From Actinophytocola gossypii (GTDB taxonomy: Bacteria; Actinomycetota; Actinomycetes; Mycobacteriales; Pseudonocardiaceae), in assembly GCF_025165815.1 (NCBI RefSeq), contig NZ_JAFFZE010000023.1, positions 1-64,000 of the forward strand: 64,000 bases of DNA. The letters are read 5' to 3'. Positions 15,239 through 27,278 of the stretch are shown here, piece after piece. Under the pieces are notes generated by a model that was not told the origin of the DNA, searched no databases, and saw only the letters and a program-made list of their open reading frames with translations. A program made the position numbers and the translations under genes. The first letter of the stretch is position 1; each line of letters starts with the position of its first letter.

Positions 15239-16837
15239 TCACCGAGGCAGCGCGGTCTCGGCGAGTTCCCGGCGCAGGTCGGCGGGACCGGCGGACTCGG
15301 TCCGCCGGTCGGCCGCGCCGGCGGGCGCGGGTTCGGGCACCGGGTCGCAGCGCACGTCGGACCGGTTGCCGGGCTGCCTGGCGGGCAGGGTGCCGGTCCT
15401 CAGGTACTCGACGATGATGCTGTCGGTGCACTCCACGCCGGACAGTGAACCCGAATGGGTGGTTCCGTTCACGCCTTCGACGAGCACGGCGTTCGGGAAG
15501 CGTTCGCGCACCTCGAGCGCGCCCTCGTACGGCGTCGCGGCGTCGTGGGTTTCGTTGATCAGCAGCGCGCTGTCCACGCCGCTGCCGTCGACGTCGACCG
15601 GCCGGTGCGACCGCGCGGGCCAGGTCAGGCACGGTGCGTTGAACCAGGCGTTGCCCCAGGTCGCGAACGGCGCCCGGAAGTGGGTCACCCAGTTGTCGAA
15701 CTTGTAGCGGGGGTAGCTGCTGGTCCACGGCGCGTCCGTGCACACGACGGCCAGGTAGACGGCGTGCGTGTTGTCGTCGAACGGTGGCGTGCCGTAGAGG
15801 TCGCGCAGCGGTTCCCAGTCCCGGTCGTGCACCCAGCCGGCGAAGGCGGTGGCGACGTCCTCCCAGCCGTACACGTAGTAGGCGGCCTGCAGGAAGATGT
15901 CGGCCCACTCGTCGGGGCCGATGATCCCGCCTGCCGGTTCCCGCACCAGTCCGGCCAGCTCGGTGTAGTACCGCCGCTCGACCTCCCGGCCGGTGGTGCC
16001 GAGGTGGTAGACGCCGTCGTGCTCGGCGACCCAGTCGAAGTAGACCTCGATGTTGTGGTCGAAGCCGAGGTCCTGGTCGAGGTTGGACCGGTACCAGACA
16101 CGGGTCGGGTCGACGTTGCCGTCGAAGACCACGCGATCGAGCCGGTCCGGGAACATCGTGGCGTAGACCTGACCGAGGTAGGTGCCGTAGGAGAAGCCGT
16201 AGTAGTTGATCCGCTCGGCGCCGAGGGCCTTGCGGATGCTCTCCACGTCGAGCGCGGACTCGACGGTGGTCATGTGGTCGAGCAGGCTGCCGCCGTCGGC
16301 CTCGCAGGCGTCGGCGTAGTTCTCGCTGCGCCGCAGCCAGGCGCGCTCGTACTCGCGCTTGACCGGCACGTAGAACGGGCGGTCGTAGCCGTCGTGGTCG
16401 GGCACGCAGCTCAGCGACGGTTCGCTGGCGCCGACGCCGCGCGGGTCGAACCCGATCCAGTCGTAGGCGTCGCCCGCGCCGTCCGGGACCAGGCCGCCGA
16501 AGGCCGCGTAGACGAGGCCGGAACCGCCGGGGCCGCCCGGGTTCACCAGCATCGGGCCCTGCGCCTGCCGGTCCGGGGTTTTGTGCAGCACCCGCGACAC
16601 GGCTAGCTGAATTTTCTCCCCATTCGGGTGGCGATAGTCGAGCGGAACGGACACAAAGCCACATTCCGCACCCGCTGCCACCAGTCGGGGATCGTCGCAT
16701 TCACCCCATTGGACGGGTTCCGGTACGAATTCGGGAAACCTCGGCTTTTCCGGTGCCGCCGCACCCGCCGTCGGGGCCATGACCAGGCCACCCAGCACCG
16801 CACACGCTGCCGCCGTCGCGGCGACCACTCTGTTCAC
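15239..16837 (-). CDS. Secreted alpha/beta-hydrolase, tripeptidyl aminopeptidase (TAP) type
   Basis: A 532-aa exported serine hydrolase. Residues 1-28 are a signal peptide ending in TAGAAA. The alpha/beta-hydrolase core has the oxyanion-type segment LVNPGGPGGSG (about 98-108), the nucleophile elbow YGFSYGTY with Ser at about 216, and the TAP-like C-terminal domain with DAATPYEGA and THSGSLSGVEC supplying the Asp and His region. In actinomycetes such enzymes trim short N-terminal peptides from secreted proteins; the actual substrate here is unknown. Confidence 0.9.
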   Translation of the reverse strand: MNRVVAATAAACAVLGGLVMAPTAGAAAPEKPRFPEFVPEPVQWGECDDPRLVAAGAECGFVSVPLDYRHPNGEKIQLAVSRVLHKTPDRQAQGPMLVNPGGPGGSGLVYAAFGGLVPDGAGDAYDWIGFDPRGVGASEPSLSCVPDHDGYDRPFYVPVKREYERAWLRRSENYADACEADGGSLLDHMTTVESALDVESIRKALGAERINYYGFSYGTYLGQVYATMFPDRLDRVVFDGNVDPTRVWYRSNLDQDLGFDHNIEVYFDWVAEHDGVYHLGTTGREVERRYYTELAGLVREPAGGIIGPDEWADIFLQAAYYVYGWEDVATAFAGWVHDRDWEPLRDLYGTPPFDDNTHAVYLAVVCTDAPWTSSYPRYKFDNWVTHFRAPFATWGNAWFNAPCLTWPARSHRPVDVDGSGVDSALLINETHDAATPYEGALEVRERFPNAVLVEGVNGTTHSGSLSGVECTDSIIVEYLRTGTLPARQPGNRSDVRCDPVPEPAPAGAADRRTESAGPADLRRELAETALPR

Positions 16838-17197
16838 TACGCCCCATTTCTCGTCGTCCCGCCGACTTCACCGGAAGCCTGCCTTCCGGGGCGGTTCGTG
16901 GAAATACCCCGAAAGCCGTTTCACCGGATCGTGACAGCACGGCACGCGAGCGTCACGTCACCACGCCGTTTTGTCGGCGTTGATCCGTAACCGTTCGCCC
17001 GCTTCGAAGCGATGCGGGGACGGTGCTGGTGCACTCCTCGCGGGAGGCCGAGCGCGTCGAGTGAACGCCGAGCCTCGGCTGGCTCCACGCCAACCGCACC
17101 GCGGCATGAGGGAACCGCGGACACACCGAGCCGGCCAGCGAGTGCGTGGGAAGGGCGTCCTCCACCGCGCTCAGCGTGCGTCCTTGCCCACCGGCTG
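16838..17197. other. Intergenic stretch between pheT and the TAP peptidase gene
   Basis: About 360 bp with no gene I can support. It should contain the peptidase promoter and 5' UTR on the minus strand. A CCGGAAG/CTTCCGG hairpin (16871-16889) lies 34 bp upstream of the peptidase start. Open frames crossing the stretch have poor codon bias and no recognisable protein. This is the point where the usual actinobacterial pheT-argC adjacency is interrupted by the four genes 13157-16837. Confidence 0.6.
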
Positions 17198-19717
17198 TCA
17201 GGCGCGAAGAGTCGCTCCGTGGCGTTCGGTGGCGGCGGCGACGGCGGCGTCGCGGGCGGTGGTGGCCTCGTCGAGGGTCAGCGTGCGGTCCTGGGCGCGG
17301 AAACGCAGCGCGTAGGCCAGCGACCGCTTGCCCTCGCCCACCTGCTCGCCGGTGAACACGTCGAACAGGTGCAGGTCCTCGAGCAGGTCGCCGCCGCCAC
17401 CGCGCAGGGTGGTCGCGACCTCGTCCACCGGCACGTCGGCGTCCACGACCAGCGCCACGTCCAGCAGCACCGGCGGGTACGGCGACGGGGACGGCGCGGG
17501 ACGACGTTCCACCAGCGGCAGGCCGTCCAGCTTGAGTTCCATCGCGCACGTTCGCTTCGGCAGGCCGAGGGCGTCCACGACCTTGGGGTGCAGCTCGCCC
17601 GCGTACCCGAGCGGCACGTCACCGTCCAGCAGGCGCGCGCACCGGCCCGGGTGCCACGGCGCCAGCTCGGCCGCGCGCACGGTCAGCTCGACTCCGGACG
17701 CCTCGGCGACGATCCTGGCGGCCTGCACGGCATCCGCCCAGGAGGCGGGTTCGCCGGGACCCCACCAGCCGGCGCGCTGCCGGTTGCCGGCCAGGACGAC
17801 GGCGACATGGGTCGGCTGGGTGGGCAGCGCGGCCTGCAGGCTCGCCAGGTCCGCCTCGCTCGGGCGGTCCGCCACGCCCACCGACGGCACCGGCACCTGC
17901 TCCGCCATCGGCAGCACTACCTGTCCGATGTGGAACAGCGCCACGTCTCGCATGCCGCGGGACACGTTCCGCACCAGGGTGTCCAGGAGCGGCGGCAGCA
18001 ACGTCGTCGACAGCTCGCTCCGGTCGGCCTCCAGCGGGTTGAGCACGGTCACCGTCCGGCGGCGGGAGTCGTCCTCGGCCAGGCCGAACGCGTCCCACAC
18101 CGACGGCGACACGAACGGGAACGGCAGCACCTCGACGTACCCGGCCTCGGCCAGCGCCCGGCCCACGGTCCGCTTGCGCCGCTGCGCCGCGGTCGTCCCT
18201 TTGCCGGGACGCGCGGCCGGCAGCTCCGACGGGATCGTGTCGTAGCCCTCGAGGCGCAGCACCTCCTCGACCAGGTCCGCGGGCTCCACGAGGTCCGGGC
18301 GCCAGCTCGGCGGCACCACGGTCACGCTCGGCTTGCCGTCGTCGGTCGAGCCGACCTCGATCGCGCAGCCGATCTGCGCCAGCCTGCGTGCGGTCGCGCC
18401 ACGCTCGTACTCGGTGCCGGCGACCTTGTCGGGCAGGCTCATCGGCATCGTGACCGGCGCGAGCGGGCGGGCACCACCCTCGTCGGTGCGGCCCGGTTGG
18501 ATGTTGCCGTCCGCGTTGTCGCGCAGCAGCCGCGCCGCGCGCTCCAGCGCGTGCGGCGGCAGCTGCGGGTCGACCGACCGCTCGAACCGCTTGGCCGCCT
18601 CGCTCGGCAGCTTGTGCCGGCGCACCGCCCGCGCGATCGACGGCGGGTCCCAGATCGCGGCTTCCAGCAGGATGTCCGTGCTGTCCGGGCGCACCTCGGT
18701 GGACGCGCCGCCCATCACGCCGGCCAGCGAGATCGGGCCGGAGTCGTCGGCCACCACGATGTCGTCGTCGTCGAGGGTGCGCTCCACGTCGTCGAGCGTG
18801 GTGAGCGTCTCCCCCGCCTTCGCGCGCCGGACGACGATGTCGCCGCGCAGGGTCGAGGTGTCGAACGCGTGCATCGGCTGCCCGGTCTCGAGCATCACGT
18901 AGTTGGTGACGTCGACGGTCAGCGAGATCGACCGGATGCCGGCGAGCATCAGCCTGCGCCGCACCCACCACGGGGTCGGCGCGGTCGGGTCGACGCCGGT
19001 GACCCGGCGCGCCACGAACCGCTCGCAGCCCTCGCCGTCCTCGATCCGCACCGGGTAGGCGTCGCCCTCGGCCTCCGGCACGTCGACCGCGGCGGCGTCC
19101 CGGCCGGTCACGTCGAGCGCGCAGGCCAGCTCGCGGGCCAGGCCGCGGATGGAGAACGCGTACCCTCGGTCGGGCGTGATCGACAGCTCGATGATCGTCT
19201 CGTCCAGGCCGAGCAGCTCGATCGCGTCGTCACCGGCGGCCGCCTCGCCGCTGGGCAGCACGAGGATGCCGGAGTGCTCGTCGCCGAGGCCCAGTTCGCG
19301 GGCCGAGCAGATCATGCCGTCGCTGATCCGGCCGTAGGTCTTGCGCGCGGAGATCGCGAACCCGCCCGGCAGCACCGCGCCGGGCAGCGCGACGGCCACG
19401 AGGTCGCCCTCGACGAAGTTCGTGGCCCCGCACACGATGCCGCGGGTGCGCGGCTCGTCGGAGCCGTCCGCGACCATCTCGGCGTGGTCGTCGGCCTCGT
19501 AGACCTCGACCGTGCAGTACCGGATCGGCTTCTTGAACTCGGTCAGCTCCTCGATCTCGGCCACCCGGCCGACCACGACCGGGCCGGTCACCGGGCCGAG
19601 CGGGGTGACCTCCTCGACCTCGAGCCCGACCCGGACGAACGCGTCGGCGATCTGCTCGGCCGAGTACGTCTCGTCCGTCTCCAGGTGCTCGGTGAGCCAA
19701 CTGACGGGAACCCGCAC
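17198..19717 (-). CDS. pheT: Phenylalanine--tRNA ligase beta subunit
   Basis: An 839-aa subunit of the alpha2-beta2 enzyme. The N-terminal tRNA-binding OB domain (VGRVAEIEELTEF to GIVCGATNF and GDLVAVALPGAVLPGGF), the B3/B4 editing region, the B5 domain, the catalytic-like core and a C-terminal ferredoxin-fold anticodon-binding domain (YPPVLLDVALVVDADVPVDEV) are all readable in order. Length is normal. It starts 32 bp after the pheS stop and the two are one transcription unit. Confidence 0.97.
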   Translation of the reverse strand: MRVPVSWLTEHLETDETYSAEQIADAFVRVGLEVEEVTPLGPVTGPVVVGRVAEIEELTEFKKPIRYCTVEVYEADDHAEMVADGSDEPRTRGIVCGATNFVEGDLVAVALPGAVLPGGFAISARKTYGRISDGMICSARELGLGDEHSGILVLPSGEAAAGDDAIELLGLDETIIELSITPDRGYAFSIRGLARELACALDVTGRDAAAVDVPEAEGDAYPVRIEDGEGCERFVARRVTGVDPTAPTPWWVRRRLMLAGIRSISLTVDVTNYVMLETGQPMHAFDTSTLRGDIVVRRAKAGETLTTLDDVERTLDDDDIVVADDSGPISLAGVMGGASTEVRPDSTDILLEAAIWDPPSIARAVRRHKLPSEAAKRFERSVDPQLPPHALERAARLLRDNADGNIQPGRTDEGGARPLAPVTMPMSLPDKVAGTEYERGATARRLAQIGCAIEVGSTDDGKPSVTVVPPSWRPDLVEPADLVEEVLRLEGYDTIPSELPAARPGKGTTAAQRRKRTVGRALAEAGYVEVLPFPFVSPSVWDAFGLAEDDSRRRTVTVLNPLEADRSELSTTLLPPLLDTLVRNVSRGMRDVALFHIGQVVLPMAEQVPVPSVGVADRPSEADLASLQAALPTQPTHVAVVLAGNRQRAGWWGPGEPASWADAVQAARIVAEASGVELTVRAAELAPWHPGRCARLLDGDVPLGYAGELHPKVVDALGLPKRTCAMELKLDGLPLVERRPAPSPSPYPPVLLDVALVVDADVPVDEVATTLRGGGGDLLEDLHLFDVFTGEQVGEGKRSLAYALRFRAQDRTLTLDEATTARDAAVAAATERHGATLRA

Positions 19718-19749
19718 GGGTGTTCCTTTCGGTTACCGCTGAAACTGTT

Positions 19750-22144
<2,395 letters not shown>

Positions 22145-22204
22145 GGTTCAAATCCTGTCGATCTCTGGGGCCGCGAGGGCCCGGTGGTCAAGGAACGGGG
22201 CGGC

Positions 22205-22399
22205 TCAGCGGCCGAGCAGCTTCTTCACGCGGCGGACGTCCGCGGCGGCCACCTCGGTGGTGCCGGACAGGCGCCGGGTGAGCGTGCTGGGCTTCTTCTC
22301 CAGCTTGTGCCGCAGGCCGGTCTTCTGCCGACGCAGCTTCCCCTTGCCGGTGACCCGGATGCGCTTGGACGCGCCGGAGTGGGTCTTGTTCTTGGGCAT
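22205..22399 (-). CDS. rpmI: 50S ribosomal protein L35
   Basis: A 64-aa very basic protein. [20 protein letters not shown] and the ending RRVKKLLGR are characteristic. It lies 82 bp downstream of infC and upstream of rplT. Confidence 0.98.
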   Translation of the reverse strand: MPKNKTHSGASKRIRVTGKGKLRRQKTGLRHKLEKKPSTLTRRLSGTTEVAAADVRRVKKLLGR

Positions 22400-22481
22400 G
22401 CCTACTACTTCCTCGCACTATCCATCACCGGGGTGCCGCGTGCTCACCCCGGTCTACCGTGCCGTGCGCGCTCCGCGCCGG

Positions 22482-23039
22482 TCAGTTCGTGTCGGTGCCC
22501 GCGCTCGACTTGATGGGCCGCGTCTTCTGCGACTTGTGGGGCGCCAACACCATGATCATGTTTCGGCCGTCCTGCTTCGGCGCGGCCTCGACGAAGCCGA
22601 GGTCGGCGACGTCGTCGGCCAGCCGCTGCAGCAGCCGGAAGCCGAGTTCGGGCCGGGACTGCTCCCGGCCGCGGAACATGATCGTCACCTTGACCTTGTT
22701 CCCGTGTTCGAGGAACCGGATGACGTGGCCCCTCTTGGTCTCGTAGTCGTGCTTGTCGATCTTCGGGCGGAGCTTCTGCTCCTTGATCACGGTGAGCTGC
22801 TGGTTACGGCGGGACTCCCGCGCCTTCTGCGCGCTCTCGTACTTGAACTTGCCGTAGTCCATGAGCCTGCAGACCGGCGGGCGTGCCTGCGGGGCGACCT
22901 CCACGAGGTCCAGGTCCGCTTCCTGAGCCAGGCGCAGTGCGTCCTCGATGCGCACGATACCTACCTGCTCGCCGCTCGGTCCGACCAGCCGGACCTCCGG
23001 GACACGGATGCGGTCGTTGATACGTGTGTCGGAGCTGAT
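22482..23039 (-). CDS. infC: Translation initiation factor IF-3 (ATC start codon)
   Basis: A 185-aa factor that binds the 30S subunit and proofreads the initiation codon. The N-domain ([23 protein letters not shown]), the linker ([16 protein letters not shown]) and the C-domain ([37 protein letters not shown]) are complete. No ATG, GTG or TTG lies near the conserved N-terminus. Instead GAGGAGG is followed 4-5 nt later by ATC, which encodes the residue just before [11 protein letters not shown]-3 is well known to use rare start codons so that it can repress its own translation, so ATC at 23039 is the best start. An in-frame upstream start (23252) would add 71 unrelated residues. Confidence 0.93.
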   Translation of the reverse strand: MSSDTRINDRIRVPEVRLVGPSGEQVGIVRIEDALRLAQEADLDLVEVAPQARPPVCRLMDYGKFKYESAQKARESRRNQQLTVIKEQKLRPKIDKHDYETKRGHVIRFLEHGNKVKVTIMFRGREQSRPELGFRLLQRLADDVADLGFVEAAPKQDGRNMIMVLAPHKSQKTRPIKSSAGTDTN

Positions 23040-23300
23040 GGGGCCTCCTCGGGCCGGTGTCGTATGCCAGTCTGTGCAACAACGACGCTCGCTGATGTAT
23101 TGCCCCACAAACCGCACGAACCCCGCGCACCGGTGGTGCACGGGGCCCGCTTCCGACCCGACACGCCGCCAGGAGGTGCCGTACCCGCCGACACCACCAG
23201 CGGCGACCGGAACCCGGACACCGAAGTGACTCGGGTGGGAGCGGGGCTCCACTTTGCGGCCTCGTGCTGGACGAGGCTGGTCGCACCGGACAGGTTAGCA
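23040..23300 (-). promoter_or_regulatory. infC long leader with promoter and GC hairpin
   Basis: A TAACCT hexamer at 23292-23297 is a likely -10, giving a 5' leader of roughly 245 nt before infC. Within it CCCCGTGCACC and GGTGCGCGGGG (23121-23145) form an 11-bp hairpin with a 3-nt loop and one G-U pair, about 80 nt before the ATC start. Such a leader is suited to control by IF-3 or L20, but I cannot match it to a named RNA family. Confidence 0.5.
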
Positions 23301-23316
23301 GATCGCCCTGGTGCGG

Positions 23317-23991
23317 TTACGTTGGCGTCCACTGGTACCGCAGCTCGGGCCGCCCGACCTGGCCGTACCTCGGCTGGCGCACCGCGAGCCCGTTGTCGGC
23401 CAGGTACTCCAGGTATCGCCGGGCGGTGACCCGGGACATGCCGAGCACGTCGCCCGCGGCGCCGGCGGACAGCCCGTCCTCCGCGTCCCGGAGCACGGCG
23501 GCGACGGCGTCCAGCGTCGGTCCGCTCATCCCCTTGGGCAGCGCGGTGTCGGTGCCGCGCAGGGTGGCGAACAGGTGGTCCACGTCGGTCTGGTCGGCGG
23601 CCTCCGACCGGTCGACGCTCCGCCGGAACCGGGCGTAGCGTTCCAGCTTCTCCCGCAGGGTGGCGAACGTGAACGGCTTGAGCAGGTACTGCACCACCCC
23701 GATCGAGACCGCGGCGCGCACCACCGCGAGGTCCCGCGCCGAGGTCACCATGATCACGTCGACCAGCAGGCCACCGGCGCGCAGCGTGCGGCACAGGTCG
23801 AGCCCGGTGCCGTCGGGCAGGTACTGGTCGAGCAGCAGCAGGTCGACCTCGCCGCCGGCGGCCAGCGCCCGCTGGGCCTCCCCCGCCGAGTGCACGACGC
23901 CGACCACGGCGAACCCCGGCACCCGGCTGACGTAGAGCCGGTGCGCGTCGGCGGCCACCGGGTCGTCCTCGACGACCAGCACGTTGATCAC
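23317..23991 (-). CDS. Response regulator, CitB/DcuR type
   Basis: A 224-aa regulator. The receiver domain begins VINVLVVEDDPVAADAH, with the phospho-acceptor Asp in LLLLDQYLPD (about residue 55) and the conserved Lys in YLLKPFTF. The C-terminal part is a helix-turn-helix (AGDVLGMSRVTARRYLEYLADNGL). This architecture is that of C4-dicarboxylate/citrate regulators. A GTG at 23991 is chosen because GGGAGG lies about 7 nt upstream. It is 75 bp downstream of the partner kinase. Confidence 0.92.
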   Translation of the reverse strand: MINVLVVEDDPVAADAHRLYVSRVPGFAVVGVVHSAGEAQRALAAGGEVDLLLLDQYLPDGTGLDLCRTLRAGGLLVDVIMVTSARDLAVVRAAVSIGVVQYLLKPFTFATLREKLERYARFRRSVDRSEAADQTDVDHLFATLRGTDTALPKGMSGPTLDAVAAVLRDAEDGLSAGAAGDVLGMSRVTARRYLEYLADNGLAVRQPRYGQVGRPELRYQWTPT

Positions 23992-24066
23992 TGGTCCGCC
24001 TCCCTGAGCTTCTTTCTGCCGGTTTGGCCTGGTCACGTACTTGCGGCTGGTCCACTGAGCCGTGTC

Positions 24067-25728
24067 TCATCCGCCGCCGTTCCTCGGGCCGGTCGGCTCG
24101 CGCTCCTTGGCGCTGGGCAGGTGCACGGTGAACACCGCGCCGCCGGCGGAGTCGTCGCCCACCTCGATGATGCCCCGGTTGCGCCGGACGGCCTGCCGCA
24201 CCAGCGCGAGGCCGAGACCGCGGGCCGCTGTCCCGTCGGCGGCGGTGCCCTTGGTCGACCAGCCGCGGGCGAACGCCTCCTGCACCGACTCGGCGGCCAG
24301 GCCGCCGCCGGTGTCGGCGACGCGCAGGACCAGTTCGCCGTCCTCGGTGCGTGCGGTGACGAACACCCTCGGTGTGCCGGTGCCGTCGAGGGCGGCGTCG
24401 AGCCCGTTGTCGATCAGGTTGCCGAGGATGGTGACCACGTCGCGGGCGGTGGCCTGGTCTCCGCCGAGTACCGCGTCGTCGATCTCGGTCTCCGGGGTGA
24501 TCACGAGCTCCGCGCCGCGTTCGTTGGCCTCGGCGGCCTTGCCGAGCAGCAGCGCGGCGAGCACCGGCTCGGAGACCGCGCCGACGACCCGGTCGGTCAG
24601 CTGCTGGGCGAGCGCGAGTTCGGCGGTGGCGAACTCGACGGCCTCCTCGGTGCGTCCGAGCTCGACCAGCGACACCACGGTGTGCAGCCGGTTCGCCGCC
24701 TCGTGGGCCTGCGAGCGCAGCGACTCGGCGAACCCGCGTACCGAGTTCAGCTCGCCGGTGAGTGCCTGCAGGTCGGTGTGGTCGCGCAGGGTGACCACGG
24801 TGCCCAGGTCGCCGCTGCCCGACCGGACCGGCGCGGAGTTCACCACGAGCACGCGCCGCTCGGTCAGCCGGATCTCGTCGACGCTCGTGCCGTCCGGGGA
24901 GAGGCTGGCGACCACGTCCGGCGGCAGGCCGAGCTCGTCGATCAGCCTGCCCTCGACGTCACCGGTGAGGTCGAGCAGTGTGCGGGCACCGTCGTTGATC
25001 AGGGTGACCCGGCCGTCCTGGTCGAGCAGCAGCAGGCCCTCGCGGACGGTGTGCAGGATCGCCTCGTGGTACTCGATCCGCCGGCTCAGCTCGGCCGGGC
25101 CGAGGCCGTGGGTCTGCCGCGCCACCCGGCGGTTCACCAGGAAGGTGCCGGTCATGGCGACGACCAGCGCGGTCCCGGCGACGATGCCCAGCGGCACGAG
25201 CCGCTCGCGGACCTGGCCGGCGATCGAGTCGAGGGTGATCCCCACGCTGACCAGGGCGACGACGTTCTCGCCCGTGCCGTACACCGGGACGACCGCGCGG
25301 ACCGACGGGCCGAGCGTGCCGGTGTAGGTCTCGGTGAAGGTGTTGCCGGCCAGGGCCTGCTCGGTGTGGCCGAGGAACTGGCCGCCGATCCGCTCGGGGT
25401 TGGGGTGGGTGTAGCGGCGGCCGGTGGGGTCCATGATCGTGATGAAGTCGACGCCGGTGTCGTGCCGGACGCGCTCGGCGAACGGTTGCAGCAGTGCGCT
25501 GGGGTCGTCGGTGCGGACCGCGTCGGTCACGACGGGCGAGTCGGCGATCGTCAGCGCGACCGAGACGACCTCGTTCCGGGTGGACTCCTCGGCGCGGTCG
25601 GCGATGTCCAGGTAGGACAGCGCGGCGCCGGCGATCACGAGCAACCCGACGATGATCACCTGCAGCACCAGCAGCTGGCCGGCCAGGCTCCACCGCCCGA
25701 GCCGGCCGCTTCGCACGGTCCGCGTCAT
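24067..25728 (-). CDS. Sensor histidine kinase, CitA/DcuS type
   Basis: A 553-aa membrane kinase. TM1 (about residues 15-38) and TM2 (about 178-198) flank an extracytoplasmic PAS-like ligand domain with the DFITIMDPTGRRYTHPNPERIG motif seen in citrate and dicarboxylate sensors. A cytoplasmic PAS follows, then the phospho-acceptor helix (RSQAHEAANRLHTVVSLVELG) and the HATPase with NLIDNGLDA, DTGGGL and RGLGLALVRQAV. The ATG at 25728 places TM1 correctly. It is divergent from dctA, which its regulon probably includes. Confidence 0.93.
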   Translation of the reverse strand: MTRTVRSGRLGRWSLAGQLLVLQVIIVGLLVIAGAALSYLDIADRAEESTRNEVVSVALTIADSPVVTDAVRTDDPSALLQPFAERVRHDTGVDFITIMDPTGRRYTHPNPERIGGQFLGHTEQALAGNTFTETYTGTLGPSVRAVVPVYGTGENVVALVSVGITLDSIAGQVRERLVPLGIVAGTALVVAMTGTFLVNRRVARQTHGLGPAELSRRIEYHEAILHTVREGLLLLDQDGRVTLINDGARTLLDLTGDVEGRLIDELGLPPDVVASLSPDGTSVDEIRLTERRVLVVNSAPVRSGSGDLGTVVTLRDHTDLQALTGELNSVRGFAESLRSQAHEAANRLHTVVSLVELGRTEEAVEFATAELALAQQLTDRVVGAVSEPVLAALLLGKAAEANERGAELVITPETEIDDAVLGGDQATARDVVTILGNLIDNGLDAALDGTGTPRVFVTARTEDGELVLRVADTGGGLAAESVQEAFARGWSTKGTAADGTAARGLGLALVRQAVRRNRGIIEVGDDSAGGAVFTVHLPSAKEREPTGPRNGGG

Positions 25729-25805
25729 GCGAACAGTGTGGCCTGGTTCACGGTGATCCCGGCAGCCGGCCCGTTCGCGACCGAGGTCGCCCACGCTGGT
25801 TACGC

Positions 25806-25837
25806 AATGAACAGAAGGTTCAGTAATGAACAGAAGG
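25806..25837. promoter_or_regulatory. Direct repeat, response-regulator site candidate
   Basis: AATGAACAGAAGG occurs exactly twice, at 25806-25818 and 25825-25837, with 19-bp periodicity (nearly two helical turns), in the 170-bp gap between the divergent kinase and dctA genes. Direct repeats on one face of the helix are typical for response-regulator dimers. Binding by the neighbouring CitB-like protein is inferred. Confidence 0.6.
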
Positions 25838-25898
25838 GTGACCAGGCACCTGCGGGTTCGCACAATCCGACACGCGTTTCGTCGATCAGGAGGTCCAC

Positions 25899-27278
25899 GT
25901 GTCGGACACCGCAGCGCCGCCAGCCCGCAAACGGGACCGCACCCATCTGCTCTACATCGCGGTCATCGCCGCGGTCGCGCTCGGCATCCTGGTCGGGCTG
26001 GTCTGGCCGAGTGTGGGTGTCGAGCTGAAACCGCTCGGCACCGCCTTCGTCAACCTGATCAAGATGATGATCAGTCCGATCATCTTCTGCACGATCGTGC
26101 TCGGCGTGGGCTCGGTGGCGAAGGCCGCGAAGGTGGGCCGGGTCGGCACGCTCGCGATCGGCTACTTCCTGGTGATGTCGACGGTCGCGCTGGTCATCGG
26201 CCTGGTCGTGGGGAACATCCTCCATCCGGGCGACGGGTTGCAGCTCACCGAGTCGGTGCGTGAGGAGGGCCAGGGGCAGGTCGCGGAGAGCGAGAGCACC
26301 GTCGACTTCCTGCTGGGGATCATTCCGACCACGTTGGTGTCGGCGTTCACCGAGGGTGACGTGCTGCAGACCCTGGTGGTGGCGTTGTTGGCCGGGTTCG
26401 CGCTGCAGGCACTGCGCGGCAAGGGCGAGCCGATCCTGCGCGGCATCGGCCACCTGCAGCGGCTGGTGTTCCGGATCCTGGCGATGATCATGTGGGTGGC
26501 GCCGGTCGGCGCGTTCGGCGCGATCGCGGCGGTGGTGGGCGAGACCGGCGTGGACGCACTGAAGAGCCTCGCGGTGATCATGATCGGGTTCTACCTGACG
26601 TGCCTGCTGTTCGTGTTCGGGGTGCTGAGCGCGTTGCTGTGGCTGGTGGCGCGGGTGAACCTGCTGTCGCTGCTGCGGTACCTGGGGCGGGAGTTCCTGC
26701 TGATCCTGTCGACGTCGTCCTCGGAGGTGGCCCTGCCGCGCCTGATCGCGAAGATGGAACACCTCGGGGTCAGCAAGCCGGTCGTGGGCATCACGGTGCC
26801 CACGGGGTACTCGTTCAACCTCGACGGCACGGCCATCTACCTGACGATGGCGACCCTGTTCGTGGCGGAGGCGATGAACGCGCCGCTGTCGGTGGGTGAG
26901 CAGGTGTCACTGTTGTTGTTCATGGTGATCGCGTCCAAGGGCGCGGCCGGGGTGACGGGAGCGGGCCTGGCGACGTTGGCGGGTGGCCTGTCCACCCACC
27001 GTCCGGAGCTGGTCGACGGCGTGGGCCTGATCGTCGGCATCGACCGGTTCATGTCCGAGGCGCGTGCACTGACCAACTTCGCCGGCAACTCCGTGGCGAC
27101 GGTCCTGGTCGGAACCTGGACCCGCGAGTTCGACCGCGAACAGGCCGCCCGCGTCCTCTCCGGCCAGTCCCCCTTCGACGAACGCACCATGCTCGACGAA
27201 GACCATCACGGTGCCCCCGACCAGCCGGCCGAAACCGAAGCCGCCCCGCCCGTCCCGGCAGGACGTGCGGAGGCGTAG
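25899..27278 (+). CDS. dctA: C4-dicarboxylate/cation symporter (DctA/DAACS family)
   Basis: A 459-aa membrane transporter importing dicarboxylates such as succinate, fumarate or malate with protons or sodium. The serine-rich hairpin ILSTSSSEVALPRLI, the VPTGYSFNLDGTAIY motif and the substrate-site region SEARALTNFAGNSVATV are all present, with about eight transmembrane helices plus hairpin loops. The GTG is preceded by AGGAGG at 5 nt. The last ~40 residues are an acidic and Pro/Ala-rich tail. The divergent two-component system is the likely regulator. Confidence 0.93.
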   Translation: MSDTAAPPARKRDRTHLLYIAVIAAVALGILVGLVWPSVGVELKPLGTAFVNLIKMMISPIIFCTIVLGVGSVAKAAKVGRVGTLAIGYFLVMSTVALVIGLVVGNILHPGDGLQLTESVREEGQGQVAESESTVDFLLGIIPTTLVSAFTEGDVLQTLVVALLAGFALQALRGKGEPILRGIGHLQRLVFRILAMIMWVAPVGAFGAIAAVVGETGVDALKSLAVIMIGFYLTCLLFVFGVLSALLWLVARVNLLSLLRYLGREFLLILSTSSSEVALPRLIAKMEHLGVSKPVVGITVPTGYSFNLDGTAIYLTMATLFVAEAMNAPLSVGEQVSLLLFMVIASKGAAGVTGAGLATLAGGLSTHRPELVDGVGLIVGIDRFMSEARALTNFAGNSVATVLVGTWTREFDREQAARVLSGQSPFDERTMLDEDHHGAPDQPAETEAAPPVPAGRAEA

